Part shown: one piece after another, positions 9,181-17,655 of the stretch | How the letters are laid out: each line of letters begins with the position of its first letter | Position numbering within the stretch: position 1 is the first letter of the stretch | Assembly (NCBI GenBank): GCA_964551455.1 | Contig: CAZKDA010000033.1 | Location: 1-29,157, forward strand | From: JAHDHW01 sp964551455 | Lineage (GTDB): Bacteria; Bacteroidota; Bacteroidia; Chitinophagales; Saprospiraceae | Direction: 5' to 3' | Length of the DNA stretch: 29,157 nucleotides | Position numbers and translations under genes: made by a program | The notes under the pieces: generated by a model | What the model was told of the DNA's origin: nothing | Seen by the model: only the letters and a program-made list of their open reading frames with translations | Database searches by the model: none

Positions 9181-9242
9181 TAATTTTGATCCCGCCCCGA
9201 CACTTGTGTCTGGGCAGGAAAAGATTCCGATAGAATCGGGAA
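9181..9242 (+). promoter_or_regulatory. -7 box and two small hairpins in the leader of the Omp28-like gene
   Basis: TAATTTTG (9181-9188) fits TAnnTTTG, but no convincing -33 box was seen. Directly after it are a 10-bp stem GCCCCGACAC/GTGTCTGGGC with one mismatch (9194-9215) and a smaller hairpin TTCCGATAGAATCGGGAA (9225-9242). Both belong to the hairpin family scattered through the window. Confidence 0.4.
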
Positions 9243-9250
9243 CACCTTAA

Positions 9251-9290
9251 CTCAAATCAACACATTAGCAAATTACCAAATCAACAAATT
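9251..9290 (+). repeat. Degenerate octamer array ending at the start of the Omp28-like gene
   Basis: Five consecutive 8-nt units CTCAAATC-AACACATT-AGCAAATT-ACCAAATC-AACAAATT run to 6 nt before the ATG at 9296. It is the same unit family as the arrays at 16039, 17284 and 29008. Confidence 0.75.
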
Positions 9291-9295
9291 ACAGC

Positions 9296-10339
9296 ATGAC
9301 ACATCGAATTTTACTTACGTTAATTTCAATTTTGTTTTTCCTGAATGCTGCAACCGCTCAGGATGCTCCTCAAATCCAGCAATCTCTAATTACGAAGATC
9401 ACTGCAACATGGTGCCCGAATTGCGGCGGCTGGGCATGGCCATTTTTCAAGGATATTTATACCGACAACAAAGACAAGGCGCTCGTGATCGCAGCGCACC
9501 GCAGCGGAGATTTGCAAAATATAGTTGCAACAAGCTTTGAATCAAATTTTAATGTAAACTATCAGCCTTTTTTCATCGTGGGTAATGTTAATCAAAACGT
9601 TACACCTGGCAACGCTGCCGCGAGACGCACATCCATAAAAAATCTCGTCGATGCCAATTACCTGATGGAGCCTGTTGTCAATGCAGGCCTGTCGGTTTCT
9701 AAAAATGGCAATATGCTTCATGTCCAAACCAAGACCCGCTTTTTCCAAAATGCCGATGGCGAATATTATCTCGGAGTTTATGTTATTGAAGACGGCGTGA
9801 TCAATGCTCAGGTAGGTCAGGGCGATAATGCCGTTCATACCAATGTACTCAGAGCAGGCATGAGCAGTAATTCCTTTGGAGAATTGCTGGTTAACGGGAG
9901 TGTTTCCGAAGGCGCTGAGTTTGAAAACCAATTTTCCATCCAGATAGGCAATTGGAACGAAGACAATCTCATCATTGGCGCTATCATCTGGAAAAAGAAC
10001 GGAGCCAGCTACGAATTTGTCAATACGAATTTTACAGATGACATTTCAACCACAGGGATCGCTACAATCCCGGAAGATGAGATCAATTTTAGGATATTTC
10101 CCTCTCCGGCTTCCGGCAGTGCAACCATCGAACTATCAGTTAACAATGCTTCCGAAACTATTCAACTGGAATTGACAGATATTTCAGGGAAAAGGCTGAA
10201 AACGATTTTCGAAGGTAATCCAGGAGTCGGCGTGCATACTTTTGAAGTTGATCGCACTTCAGCCGGAGCATCCGGAGTTTATTTCGTGATGTTGCGTCGC
10301 GGGAATGCGGTAGCTACAAAAAGGATAGTTTTTCAGTAG
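9296..10339 (+). CDS. Omp28-like secreted protein with thioredoxin-type CxxC and T9SS type A domain
   Basis: This is a 347-residue protein with a signal peptide (residues 1-21, cleavage near ATA-Q). Residues 36-44 read TATWCPNCG (Cys40, Cys43), a thioredoxin-like active-site motif followed by a domain resembling the Omp28-related outer membrane proteins of Bacteroidota. The final ~85 residues (IFPSPASGSATIELSV ... GVYFVMLRRG ... TKRIVFQ) are a T9SS type A sorting domain. A cell-surface or extracellular thiol-disulfide role is possible, but Omp28 proteins have no settled function. The gene stands alone, with a repeat-rich leader before it and a bidirectional terminator after it. Confidence 0.85.
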   Translation: MTHRILLTLISILFFLNAATAQDAPQIQQSLITKITATWCPNCGGWAWPFFKDIYTDNKDKALVIAAHRSGDLQNIVATSFESNFNVNYQPFFIVGNVNQNVTPGNAAARRTSIKNLVDANYLMEPVVNAGLSVSKNGNMLHVQTKTRFFQNADGEYYLGVYVIEDGVINAQVGQGDNAVHTNVLRAGMSSNSFGELLVNGSVSEGAEFENQFSIQIGNWNEDNLIIGAIIWKKNGASYEFVNTNFTDDISTTGIATIPEDEINFRIFPSPASGSATIELSVNNASETIQLELTDISGKRLKTIFEGNPGVGVHTFEVDRTSAGASGVYFVMLRRGNAVATKRIVFQ

Positions 10340-10415
10340 GTCATGTTACTTATAAGTTATACCTTTCCACGTCTGGTTAAGTTATTTTTTCAAACCACAA
10401 AAGCAACATCTTGGA

Positions 10416-10432
10416 TCCCGATGCAGTCGGGA
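10416..10432. repeat. Small CCCGA/TCGGG hairpin
   Basis: TCCCGATGCAGTCGGGA is a 6-bp stem with a 5-nt loop, a member of the covarying hairpin family listed in the findings. It lies in the 226-nt space between the convergent Omp28-like and 758-residue genes, where I see no gene. Confidence 0.6.
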
Positions 10433-10495
10433 AAAGAAAACAAAAGAGATAACAAAGTCTTCCGTTAGCAGTATAAATGAAAGCTAGAAAGCCAC

Positions 10496-10538
10496 AAAAA
10501 AAGTGGTCTGAGAAAATTAATTCCCAGACCACTTTTTT
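10496..10538. terminator. Bidirectional intrinsic terminator
   Basis: GTGGTCTG (10503-10510) pairs perfectly with CAGACCAC (10525-10532). It is preceded by a run of seven As and followed by six Ts, so it works on both strands. It sits between the convergent genes ending at 10339 and 10566. Confidence 0.88.
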
Positions 10539-10565
10539 ATCAACCAATTTCAACAATTATTATTA

Positions 10566-12842
10566 TCAACGCTTGTTGATCCTGAGGATCTGGCTACCGG
10601 AGGCATTCGTGAATCTCACGAGGTACACGCCGGGTATTCGAACATTGAGCGTGGATGTTGAGATTTGGTAGCTTCCATTTGTCAGGTCGATATTGCTGCA
10701 ATAGATCATTTGGCCATTTGATGAGAATACCTCGAGTACTCCTTCATTGTCCTTTGAACTATCCATTGCCACGATACTCAGCATATCATCAACCGGATTC
10801 GGATAGACGTTCAATCCCTGTCGGGGCTGGAAGTTCACTACTTCTATTGGCGAATATTCGTAAGTACCGTCCCAATCGACGATCTTCAATCGGTAGTAAT
10901 TCACTCCGCTCAATGGCGCGGTATCAGTTCCGGAGTAGCTTTGAGCCCTGTTGCTGTCTCCTTTGCTCAGGACAGTTGCAATGCCTTTGAACTCAATACC
11001 GTCGTGAGATCTTTCGATGATAAAATGTTTGGTATTGATCTCAGAGCCGGTTCTCCATTTCAGGTTGATAGATTCTCCGTCCTGGGTAGCATCAAAGTCG
11101 ATCAACTCAACAGGCAACACTTTTTCTTCAGGGCCTGAACCGATAGTGAATCTTGATACTCCGAAAGGTGGCGGATCGCCCATCATGCTGGAAACCGAAC
11201 CCGGAACGCCTGAACCTGTTCCACCTGTCGTACCGCCATTTCCATAGCTTTCCCAAACATCTTCTTCGCTCAAACCAACCACGATCAGCGATTCCAGGCT
11301 TTCGATGCCGCTTTCAGCCGCATCAGTCCAGAAGAGTGTAACTTCAACATCGTCACTTTCCTCTGTTCTGGTCAATGACCAATACTGTGTTTCACTGATG
11401 CCGGTAACCTCTTCTGCCAGAGAATTGCCAAATGGTGGTGGATCGCCGAAATATTCAGCGGTATATTCTGAGGTAGATGATGTAATACCTGATATTTTGA
11501 TGGGAGCATAAGTTGTGGCATTGCCGATAGGAAAGAGAAAAGTGCTATCGGCTGTCCTTCCCTGTTTGATTACAGGGCCAATGATATATGCTGTTTCACT
11601 ACCGCCCGTGATCGTGGCCTGATCGCCGATGATCAAAATTTCCGCAGCTGTAGAAGTGATCTTTCCGCTGGTAAGGGTAAAGTTGTGCTCGATAAACAAT
11701 GTATCCTGTAGGGTAATTCCAGAGGGGTTATCCATTGCTACATTCGTAAAATTCAAAGCATCGGAACCACTACCTGCCAGGTCTGCGTAGGTAATTGATT
11801 GCGGGTTGTCGCCATTGAATGTAAGTGTAGCGTCATCCTCCATATAAAAGGAGCCAAAATCAGTGGGGCGTAAAATTTCGCCGCCAAGGAACATATCGCC
11901 AGCCTTCAGATCAACATAAACATCCCCTTCAGTGGTTGCGCTCATGGAAATATCTCCTCTAATATCGATAACGCTGTCATCTCCGGTAGCCTCCATGTAA
12001 ATGATCTTGTTCGCCGAGGTGGAACTCAATGTTAAGTCACCTTCAAAGGTGAATTGACCGGCGGTACCATCGGCGAGGATCCTGGTATAGACATTACTTC
12101 CGGAATTATTTACTGTTGTATTGCCCATAACCTGAAAATGAGCGTCGCCACTCGAAGTTATGGTCATTTGTTTGCCGCCGGAAACGTTGACTTCCAATCC
12201 TCCCCTTAAAATTACCTGAGCGCTGCCTTGTAGATGAAAATCAAAATTGTTTCCTCCATTGAACTCTAATAAGGTATTTCCGGTGACATCCAGCAAAGCC
12301 GTATCGTCGATAAAAATTTCTTCTACATTCTCAACGTTTACGGTATTTGCATTCAGGTATTCGAAAATAAAATCTTCGTGAACGATCACCTGGCTGTTAT
12401 CTTCAATTCTTAAAGACAAGCCTTTGTTGGAGTTGTTACCATATTCTCTGGTAAACTCCAAATCATCCTCAATGATAAGGGTCGCTCCATTGTACAGGAT
12501 CAATTCGATGGCTTCATCAAAGTTCTTGGCAGTTGCTTCGAGGTCGTTCGTGACGGTGAGCGTTACCATTCCGTTGATAATCAACCTTGAAGCTTCGGTA
12601 TTGGATGCGTTGAGCAAATAAATATTCTTTACGGTGACGTCTCCCGTGCTGGCATCAATGGTCACGCTATAGCCGTTGATAAACACTTCGTCTGATTCTC
12701 CGGGCACACCGGGTTTATCCCAGGTAGATGAATCAACCCAATTGCCATCACTGACAGCCTTGAAGGTTGCTGCATTGGAATTTACAGAAAGGATAAAACA
12801 AAAAAGAAGTAAGTAAAGGTAAGTTATGCGGTTTTTTCTCAT
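10566..12842 (-). CDS. Large secreted protein with T9SS type A sorting domain
   Basis: This is a 758-residue protein started at 12842, where a clean signal peptide begins (MRKNRITYLYLLLFCFILSV, cut after SNA). The open frame extends 17 codons further but without a signal. Residues 27-65 (DGNWVDSSTW...PGESDEVFINGYSVTID) resemble the G8-like opening of many Bacteroidota extracellular proteins. Residues 75-440 are repetitive beta-strand sequence of a beta-helix type. Near residue 590 a fibronectin-like stretch starts (LIDFDATQDGESINLKWRT ... YYRLKIVDWDGTYEYSP). The C-terminus (NVYPNPVDDMLSIV ... GVYLVRF) is a type A sorting domain. I see no catalytic motif, so an adhesive or matrix role is only a guess. 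Confidence 0.88.
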   Translation of the reverse strand: MRKNRITYLYLLLFCFILSVNSNAATFKAVSDGNWVDSSTWDKPGVPGESDEVFINGYSVTIDASTGDVTVKNIYLLNASNTEASRLIINGMVTLTVTNDLEATAKNFDEAIELILYNGATLIIEDDLEFTREYGNNSNKGLSLRIEDNSQVIVHEDFIFEYLNANTVNVENVEEIFIDDTALLDVTGNTLLEFNGGNNFDFHLQGSAQVILRGGLEVNVSGGKQMTITSSGDAHFQVMGNTTVNNSGSNVYTRILADGTAGQFTFEGDLTLSSTSANKIIYMEATGDDSVIDIRGDISMSATTEGDVYVDLKAGDMFLGGEILRPTDFGSFYMEDDATLTFNGDNPQSITYADLAGSGSDALNFTNVAMDNPSGITLQDTLFIEHNFTLTSGKITSTAAEILIIGDQATITGGSETAYIIGPVIKQGRTADSTFLFPIGNATTYAPIKISGITSSTSEYTAEYFGDPPPFGNSLAEEVTGISETQYWSLTRTEESDDVEVTLFWTDAAESGIESLESLIVVGLSEEDVWESYGNGGTTGGTGSGVPGSVSSMMGDPPPFGVSRFTIGSGPEEKVLPVELIDFDATQDGESINLKWRTGSEINTKHFIIERSHDGIEFKGIATVLSKGDSNRAQSYSGTDTAPLSGVNYYRLKIVDWDGTYEYSPIEVVNFQPRQGLNVYPNPVDDMLSIVAMDSSKDNEGVLEVFSSNGQMIYCSNIDLTNGSYQISTSTLNVRIPGVYLVRFTNASGSQILRINKR

Positions 12843-12850
12843 GTATTTTC

Positions 12851-12912
12851 TGACTATTATTTTGGTCAAACACCGGGAGGTATTTTTTTCCAATAGTTAA
12901 TAGTCAAATTTA
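12851..12912 (-). promoter_or_regulatory. -7 box and 5'-leader inverted repeat of the 758-residue gene
   Basis: TAAATTTG on the minus strand (12912-12905) fits the -7 consensus. TAATAGTCA (12898-12906) and TGACTATTA (12851-12859) form a perfect 9-bp inverted repeat with a 38-nt loop just before the start at 12842, so the leader may fold or bind a regulator. The rest of the divergent space to 13142 (230 nt) shows only AT-rich DNA and no convincing gene. Confidence 0.4.
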
Positions 12913-13142
12913 TTGCCAAAAATTATTTTTTAGCCTTTGAAGATACCGGAAACCAACCGCTTTTTATTGTTAGGAGAACCTTATTCGTTGTTATGTGGAA
13001 TAGTATTTGCAAATTATGCGAAATGGGATACTCGGCACTTTACAGAACACTTCGTCTTTTTCAAAAAAGTTTTCAATCAAAATGATGTATTCAATTTGTG
13101 TAAAACTGTAATCTGGCCAACTATCCCCAAAAAGCGTAAGCC

Positions 13143-15248
13143 ATGAAGCCCAACTTAATAATTAAATTCCTGATATTATTTTCCTGCTTTGCCAATCCGG
13201 GTTTTGCCGACAAGATCGACAGCCTTTTCCAATTATTGGAGCCGGCACAGACTTCGAACGATCAGGATAATATGTATGAGATTTATTCGGAGTTGGGAAA
13301 ACTTTATGGCTCTAAAGAACATGAAGACTATCAAAAATCGGCGGAATATTTTCAACTTGCCTTAGATATCGCCGAAAATAACAACGACCTTATTAAAACT
13401 GCAGCCTGCCTTTATGGAATTGGATTGAGCCACCAAAGAAGAAATAATTACCCTGAAGCGATGGGATATTATTCTTCTATAATTGAACTCGAAGGCCATT
13501 CCGACACGGAGCTAAAAAAAGCAGGAGCTTACACACAAATATCCTCCATCCACCAGGCGCTGGGAAATTACGAAGATGCTTTTGAATATCAAATGCAGGC
13601 GCTTCACCTCAACGACCTAGCAAATGACTCTTTGGGTATTGCCAACAGTCATTACAACCTCGGAACCATCTTTTACTACCAAACCCGCTACAAGCAAGCG
13701 CTCAACCACTACCTTCAGGCTTATGAAATATGCAAAGCATTGCAAGACGATCGTTTTATCTATTCCTGCCTCGCAGCTTTGGGCAGCGTGTATGAAAAAA
13801 TGGAAAAACAAAAGGAAAGCCTGGAATACAATGAAGAGTCTTTAAAGCTGGCCGAAAAACTCAAATATAAAACCGGGATCGCTTATGCACTCGGAAATGT
13901 TGCCATGAATTACGTAGTGCAACAGAATTTTGAAAAGGCAGAAAAATATTTGAAAAAATCGATCAGCCTGAAACTCGAAGTTGGTGACAAATGGGGAGCC
14001 ATCGGAAGCAATATCGATCTGGCGAAATTATACGTCAAAGCCGAACAACCCGCAAAAGCCCTTCCCGTGCTGGAAAAAACCCTTGAGGTGGCTTTGGAGA
14101 TGAATGCCAAAACCCGCCAGTTAGATATTTATAAAAATATGGCCACTGCTTACGACCTGTTGAATGATCACATCACGGCTTATTCCTTTACAAAAAAATA
14201 TATCGCGTTGAAAGATTCGCTGCTCAACGAAAAAACTGTAGAGGAAATGGGACAATCCAAAAGGCGATACGAAATCCAGAAACACCAGCACGAAATCGTC
14301 ATGTTGAAAAAGGAAAATGAGTTGCTGGGGAAAAACAAGATGATCGCTAAACTCCAGAAGTACATCTTCACTATTGCGGCTTTGTTTTTTGTTTCATTCC
14401 TGTGGTGGTACAAAAGTAAGCTGAAATATCAAAGCAAGATGAACAAGTTGCTGGAGGAGAAAAATGAGATTTTAAATATCAAAAACGAGGAAATCCATGT
14501 AAAAAATGAGCAATTGAAAAACTCTAACGAAGACCTGCAACGCTTCGCTTATGTGGCTTCTCACGACCTCAAGGAACCTATCCGCATGATCAGCTCCTAT
14601 TCCACCTTGCTCAAAAAAAGGTATCACGAACAATTCGACAATTCCGGAAAAGAATTCCTGCACTTCATTCTTGATGCCGTATCCAGGATGGAAACTCTGC
14701 TCGACGACCTACTCAATTTTTCAAGGGCAGGAAACCAACCGCCGCCTACGGAATCTATCCCCGTAAAAGATGTCATGGAAATCATCCAGTCCAATCTTAA
14801 ACAGCTTTTCGAAAATCAAAATGCCACACTGATCATTCGCCACGAAAACCTTCCAAGCATCAAGGCTCACCGAACCCAATTGATGCAGCTTTTCCAAAAC
14901 CTGGTGAGCAATGGTGTAAAATTCAAGGGAGAAAGAGACCCCATCGTCATTGTGGATTGTGAAGTCAAAGAAGACAATTACCTTTTCTCGGTCAAGGACA
15001 ACGGAATTGGTATTTCAAAGGAAAACCAGGACAAGGTATTCGAAATGTTCCGGCGACTTCATACACGCGAAGAATATGAAGGCACCGGGATCGGGCTGGC
15101 TATATGCAAACGAATTGTAAAAGTATGGGGAGGAGATATCTGGATAGAATCCGTGATGGGGGAAGGAAGCACATTTTTCTTTACTTTCCCTCGATCAGTC
15201 GAGGTAGCTTTAAATCCTGATGAAGCCGTTCTGGTAGAGAGGGCGTAA
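13143..15248 (+). CDS. TPR-containing membrane sensor histidine kinase
   Basis: This is a 701-residue protein. It has a signal peptide (1-22), then about seven tetratricopeptide repeats (residues ~40-360, for example YNLGTIFYYQTRYKQALNHY at 181-200) expected in the periplasm. One transmembrane helix spans ~407-422 and a coiled coil ~424-463. A HisKA domain follows with phospho-acceptor His474 (AYVASHDLKEP). The HATPase domain has N-box Asn590 (FQNLVSNGVKF), G1 DNGIGIS (619-625) and G2 GTGIGLAI (647-654), so all catalytic parts are present. No response regulator is adjacent, so it is probably an orphan kinase. The TPR input suggests sensing of a protein or envelope state. Its neighbours on both sides are transcribed independently. 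Confidence 0.93.
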   Translation: MKPNLIIKFLILFSCFANPGFADKIDSLFQLLEPAQTSNDQDNMYEIYSELGKLYGSKEHEDYQKSAEYFQLALDIAENNNDLIKTAACLYGIGLSHQRRNNYPEAMGYYSSIIELEGHSDTELKKAGAYTQISSIHQALGNYEDAFEYQMQALHLNDLANDSLGIANSHYNLGTIFYYQTRYKQALNHYLQAYEICKALQDDRFIYSCLAALGSVYEKMEKQKESLEYNEESLKLAEKLKYKTGIAYALGNVAMNYVVQQNFEKAEKYLKKSISLKLEVGDKWGAIGSNIDLAKLYVKAEQPAKALPVLEKTLEVALEMNAKTRQLDIYKNMATAYDLLNDHITAYSFTKKYIALKDSLLNEKTVEEMGQSKRRYEIQKHQHEIVMLKKENELLGKNKMIAKLQKYIFTIAALFFVSFLWWYKSKLKYQSKMNKLLEEKNEILNIKNEEIHVKNEQLKNSNEDLQRFAYVASHDLKEPIRMISSYSTLLKKRYHEQFDNSGKEFLHFILDAVSRMETLLDDLLNFSRAGNQPPPTESIPVKDVMEIIQSNLKQLFENQNATLIIRHENLPSIKAHRTQLMQLFQNLVSNGVKFKGERDPIVIVDCEVKEDNYLFSVKDNGIGISKENQDKVFEMFRRLHTREEYEGTGIGLAICKRIVKVWGGDIWIESVMGEGSTFFFTFPRSVEVALNPDEAVLVERA

Positions 15249-15339
15249 TCTTTACAACTACAATCTTTCAATGCCTTGAAACATCAATACCCGCATCTTT
15301 TAATCGACATGTAGCCGAAACCGGAAAATATTACATCGA

Positions 15340-15825
15340 TCAATGGTGATGCCCGCCAGGGCCGTGAACATGTCCGTGGCTGATCTCATCCGCTGTAGCT
15401 TGTCGTACATTGAGTACCTGGATGTCAAAATTCAGGGTTACGCCGGCCAAAGGGTGGTTGGCGTCGAGTACCACACTATTATCATTTATCTGAACGATAG
15501 TCATCACGACAGATTCATCATCCGAATCAACTTCCAGTTCCATGCCCACATTCAAATTGGGAAGATGAGCGACTTCTTCCCGATCTATTTCATAGACGAG
15601 ATCTTCGTCGCGATTGCCATAAGCCTGGTCGGGCGTGATCACTACTTTAAAATCATCGCCTTCCCGCTTGCCTTCAAGGGCATTTTCCAGGCCGGGTATC
15701 AAAGCTTTGAAGCCGTGCAAATAGACCAGAGGTTCTTGTCCTTTTGAACTATCCATTAAAGTACCTTCTTCATCAGAAAGCGTAAAATCAAAAGAGACAA
15801 CGCAGTTTTTTTGTATGGTAAGCAT
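15340..15825 (-). CDS. slyD: FKBP-type peptidyl-prolyl isomerase, SlyD-like, with His-rich tail
   Basis: This is a 161-residue protein. I use the ATG at 15825 (MLTIQKNCVVSFDFTL). The 64 extra codons upstream in frame run through intergenic hairpins and are not coding. The SlyD pattern is clear: an FKBP half (residues 1-70) with YLHGFKALIPGLENAL, an insert-in-flap domain (~71-120), and the signature DANHPLAGVTLNFDIQV (121-137). The C-terminus GHVHGPGGHHH is a short metal-binding tail as in nickel-handling SlyD. It is predicted to catalyse proline isomerisation or chaperone folding in the cytoplasm and perhaps bind Ni, Zn or Cu. It lies at the downstream edge of the sulfur island, 344 nt from the YeeE pair; a role in maturing island metalloproteins is only possible. 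A variant -7 box TACCTTCG is at 15882-15875 on the minus strand. Confidence 0.88.
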   Translation of the reverse strand: MLTIQKNCVVSFDFTLSDEEGTLMDSSKGQEPLVYLHGFKALIPGLENALEGKREGDDFKVVITPDQAYGNRDEDLVYEIDREEVAHLPNLNVGMELEVDSDDESVVMTIVQINDNSVVLDANHPLAGVTLNFDIQVLNVRQATADEISHGHVHGPGGHHH

Positions 15826-15982
15826 AAATATTAAGGGGTAATTGAGAATTTTTTCTCCTGTTATTAAATTGCGGCGAAGGTAAGGTTTATTGGTTAGTTT
15901 TTTGGCTTGTAAAAAATTTATTTTTTGATGGGGTGATCCCGACTTTGCTTTTTGGAATCTTGTCTTACTAAAAGCGGGGTAA

Positions 15983-16023
15983 GGGACAAGTTGGGGTGAT
16001 TGGGCCTGTCCCGACAAGTCGGG
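15983..16023. repeat. GGGACAAGTTGGGGT tail and CCCGAC-AA-GTCGGG hairpin
   Basis: The 15-mer at 15983-15997 recurs with one change at 18362-18376. The hairpin at 16010-16023 is a perfect 6-bp stem with a 2-nt loop. Together they look like one copy of the intergenic element family. Confidence 0.6.
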
Positions 16024-16038
16024 GTTGATTAAGTTATT

Positions 16039-16110
16039 AACAAATTAGCAAATTAGCAAATTAGCAAATCACCACATTAACAAATTAGCAAATCACCACA
16101 TTAACAACCC
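16039..16110. repeat. Octamer array, nine units
   Basis: Nine contiguous 8-nt units, AACAAATT, AGCAAATT (twice), AGCAAATC, ACCACATT, AACAAATT, AGCAAATC, ACCACATT, AACAACCC, keep strict phase. A 24-nt higher-order unit (AACAAATT-AGCAAATC-ACCACATT) is partly repeated. It lies between the DUF6691-like gene and slyD. Confidence 0.8.
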
Positions 16111-16114
16111 CGAT

Positions 16115-16142
16115 CCCGCCCCGACACCGGTGTCGGGGCGGG
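16115..16142. repeat. Perfect 28-bp palindrome
   Basis: CCCGCCCCGACACC (16115-16128) is followed immediately by its exact reverse complement (16129-16142), giving a 14-bp stem with no loop. It lies 28 nt after the stop of the DUF6691-like gene; there is no T-run, so it is not a classical terminator. Confidence 0.8.
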
Positions 16143-16169
16143 AGGGCAGGATCAACAAATCACCTCATT

Positions 16170-16583
16170 TCAATGCGGAAGCTTATGCCGCACGGCTCCA
16201 TAAGCCAATGTTCCTAAAACCGCGCTGGCAATGACGACGAGAATTACCCAGTAACCATGCCCAAACAGAATGTACAGCGGCCCCGGACAAGCGCCCGTCA
16301 TTGTCCATCCCAGTCCAAATAACGTTCCTCCGAAAATGCTCGCTTTGTAGGTTTTGGCTTTAGGCTCTATCGTGATGATGTCGCCGAAGATGTTACGGCC
16401 TTTACTGCTTCTTACAAAATAAAGCAAAATTGCTCCCAGTACCACCGCGGTGCCTATGATACCGTACATGTGAAAACTCTGGAAGCGGAACATCTCCTGT
16501 ATCCTGAACCATGAAATGACTTCTGATTTTGTCAAAATGATCCCAAACAAAACTCCGGTCAATAAAAATCTGATCAATTTCAT
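16170..16583 (-). CDS. YeeE/YedE-family (DUF6691-like) sulfur transport protein, C-terminal half type
   Basis: This is a 137-residue membrane protein with about four hydrophobic segments. The motif GGTLFGLGWTMTGACPGPLY (residues ~85-104) carries the conserved Cys of the YeeE/YedE family. Members such as TsuA/YeeE take up thiosulfate through a line of conserved cysteines, and in Bacteroidota and many proteobacteria the transporter is split into two half-size proteins, as here. The gene starts 12 nt after the stop of the preceding YeeE gene and is surely co-transcribed with it. Uptake of thiosulfate or another small sulfur compound for the island's enzymes is inferred. Confidence 0.88.
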   Translation of the reverse strand: MKLIRFLLTGVLFGIILTKSEVISWFRIQEMFRFQSFHMYGIIGTAVVLGAILLYFVRSSKGRNIFGDIITIEPKAKTYKASIFGGTLFGLGWTMTGACPGPLYILFGHGYWVILVVIASAVLGTLAYGAVRHKLPH

Positions 16584-16595
16584 TGTTTTAAATTT

Positions 16596-17186
16596 TTATA
16601 GGGAAAGAATAAGTGGCAACAAAAGATGAGTCATCAGCAGCCCGCCGATAAAAAAGCCGATAACAGCCACCAGCGACGGCAACTGCAAATTGGCAAGGCC
16701 GCTGATCGCATGACCTGAGGTACAACCTCCCGCCCATCGCGTGCCGAAACCAATGAGAAATCCACCACCGATCATCAGGATAAAACCTGTGGGCGTCAGC
16801 AAAGACTCAAAGTTGAACAATTCCAAAGGAATGAATCCGGCGCCCGCATCGCTGGTTTCCTGTGGCATGGTCACGCCAATGGATTGCAGATCAGCGACGG
16901 TAGCAGCCGAAACATGAACAGGCTCAGGGCTTGCGAGTAAGGTAGAACCGATAGCTCCTCCAATGACCGATCCCACGATGAAGACCAACTGCCAGTCCTG
17001 CTTTTTCCAGTCAAAATCAAAGTACTTAATTTTTTTGCCGGCGCCGCTCAAAGAGCACATCGCTTCAAAGGAGGAAGATATGCCAAACTTTTGTCCGAAA
17101 TATATCAGGAGATACATGACCAAAGCGATCATCACTCCCGAAACAGACCAATGCCACGGCTGGCTGATAAATTCTATTAATGTCAT
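16596..17186 (-). CDS. YeeE/YedE-family sulfur transport protein
   Basis: This is a 196-residue membrane protein with about five hydrophobic segments. GFGTRWAGGCTSGHAISG (residues ~147-164) is the family signature with its conserved Cys. A second Cys near residue 44 (FEAMCSLSG) fits the first conserved Cys of the family. Together with the following 137-residue protein it makes a two-part transporter of the PmpA/PmpB or split TsuA kind. The start at 17186 is the only sensible one. Octamer and nonamer arrays occupy the 144-nt space upstream, between it and the thioredoxin gene, so the pair may be read from the thioredoxin promoter. Confidence 0.88.
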   Translation of the reverse strand: MTLIEFISQPWHWSVSGVMIALVMYLLIYFGQKFGISSSFEAMCSLSGAGKKIKYFDFDWKKQDWQLVFIVGSVIGGAIGSTLLASPEPVHVSAATVADLQSIGVTMPQETSDAGAGFIPLELFNFESLLTPTGFILMIGGGFLIGFGTRWAGGCTSGHAISGLANLQLPSLVAVIGFFIGGLLMTHLLLPLILSL

Positions 17187-17208
17187 TTTTTTGGGTATTT
17201 AGTTGCTT

Positions 17209-17331
17209 GATTAGGTTGATTAGGTTGATTGAGTTGATTAGGTTGATTAAGCCCTGCGACCTGTCGGGGTTGATTGGGTTATTAGCAAATTAGCAAATTA
17301 GCAAATTAGCAAATTAGCAAATCAACAAACC
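17209..17331. repeat. Nonamer array, hairpin and octamer array between thioredoxin and YeeE genes
   Basis: GATTAGGTT units (four copies, one varied) fill 17209-17244. GCGACCTGTCGGGG near 17255 is a small hairpin remnant. AGCAAATT runs five times from 17284 to 17323 and the array reaches the thioredoxin stop. The start of the YeeE gene is 23 nt from the nonamer block. Confidence 0.8.
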
Positions 17332-17636
17332 TAAACATACTTCCGAATGATTTGCAACAATTGATGCGCTGATTGCATTCCACTGGCTCTCCAAACCGCC
17401 TCACCATTTTTAAAAACCATAAAAGTCGGAATGCCTCTGATGTTCAGCTTATTGGACAAATCCTGGTTTTTATCCACGTCAATTTTAATCACTTTTACCT
17501 TGTCTCCAACTTCATCTGCAACCTCTTTGATGATGGGCGTCATGGCTCTGCATGGCCCACACCAGTCGGCATAAAAATCTATCAATACAGGTGTTTCGCC
17601 GGCGATCAGTTCCTTGAAAGATATTTTTTTGTTCAT
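17331..17636 (-). CDS. trxA: Thioredoxin
   Basis: This is a 101-residue protein started at 17636 (MNKKISFKELI). The in-frame codons further upstream (to 17699) would pass through the Crp-like operator and are rejected. DFYADWCGPCRAM carries the active-site WCGPC (Cys26, Cys29), and GIPTFMVFKNG has the conserved cis-Pro, so all thioredoxin essentials are present. There is no signal peptide, so it is cytoplasmic. In this place it probably reduces persulfide intermediates on rhodaneses or releases sulfane sulfur, besides general disulfide reduction. Its promoter shares the operator found before the rhodanese gene, which ties it to the island rather than to housekeeping. Confidence 0.93.
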   Translation of the reverse strand: MNKKISFKELIAGETPVLIDFYADWCGPCRAMTPIIKEVADEVGDKVKVIKIDVDKNQDLSNKLNIRGIPTFMVFKNGEAVWRASGMQSAHQLLQIIRKYV

Positions 17637-17655
17637 AAGAAAAAATTTTGTGAAA

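Noticed and set aside
12937..13146. 69-codon open frame (TTG start) overlapping the kinase start by ATGA
   Set aside because: Non-ATG start, no signal or motif, no promoter in place, and amino-acid composition like translated AT-rich leader DNA.
15826..16017. N-terminal 64-codon extension of the SlyD-like protein
   Set aside because: It has no homology-like sequence, runs through a hairpin repeat, and the ATG at 15825 begins the normal SlyD fold.
16039..17331. Possible CRISPR array from regular repeats
   Set aside because: The units are 8-9 nt and contiguous, with no spacers, and no cas genes are present.
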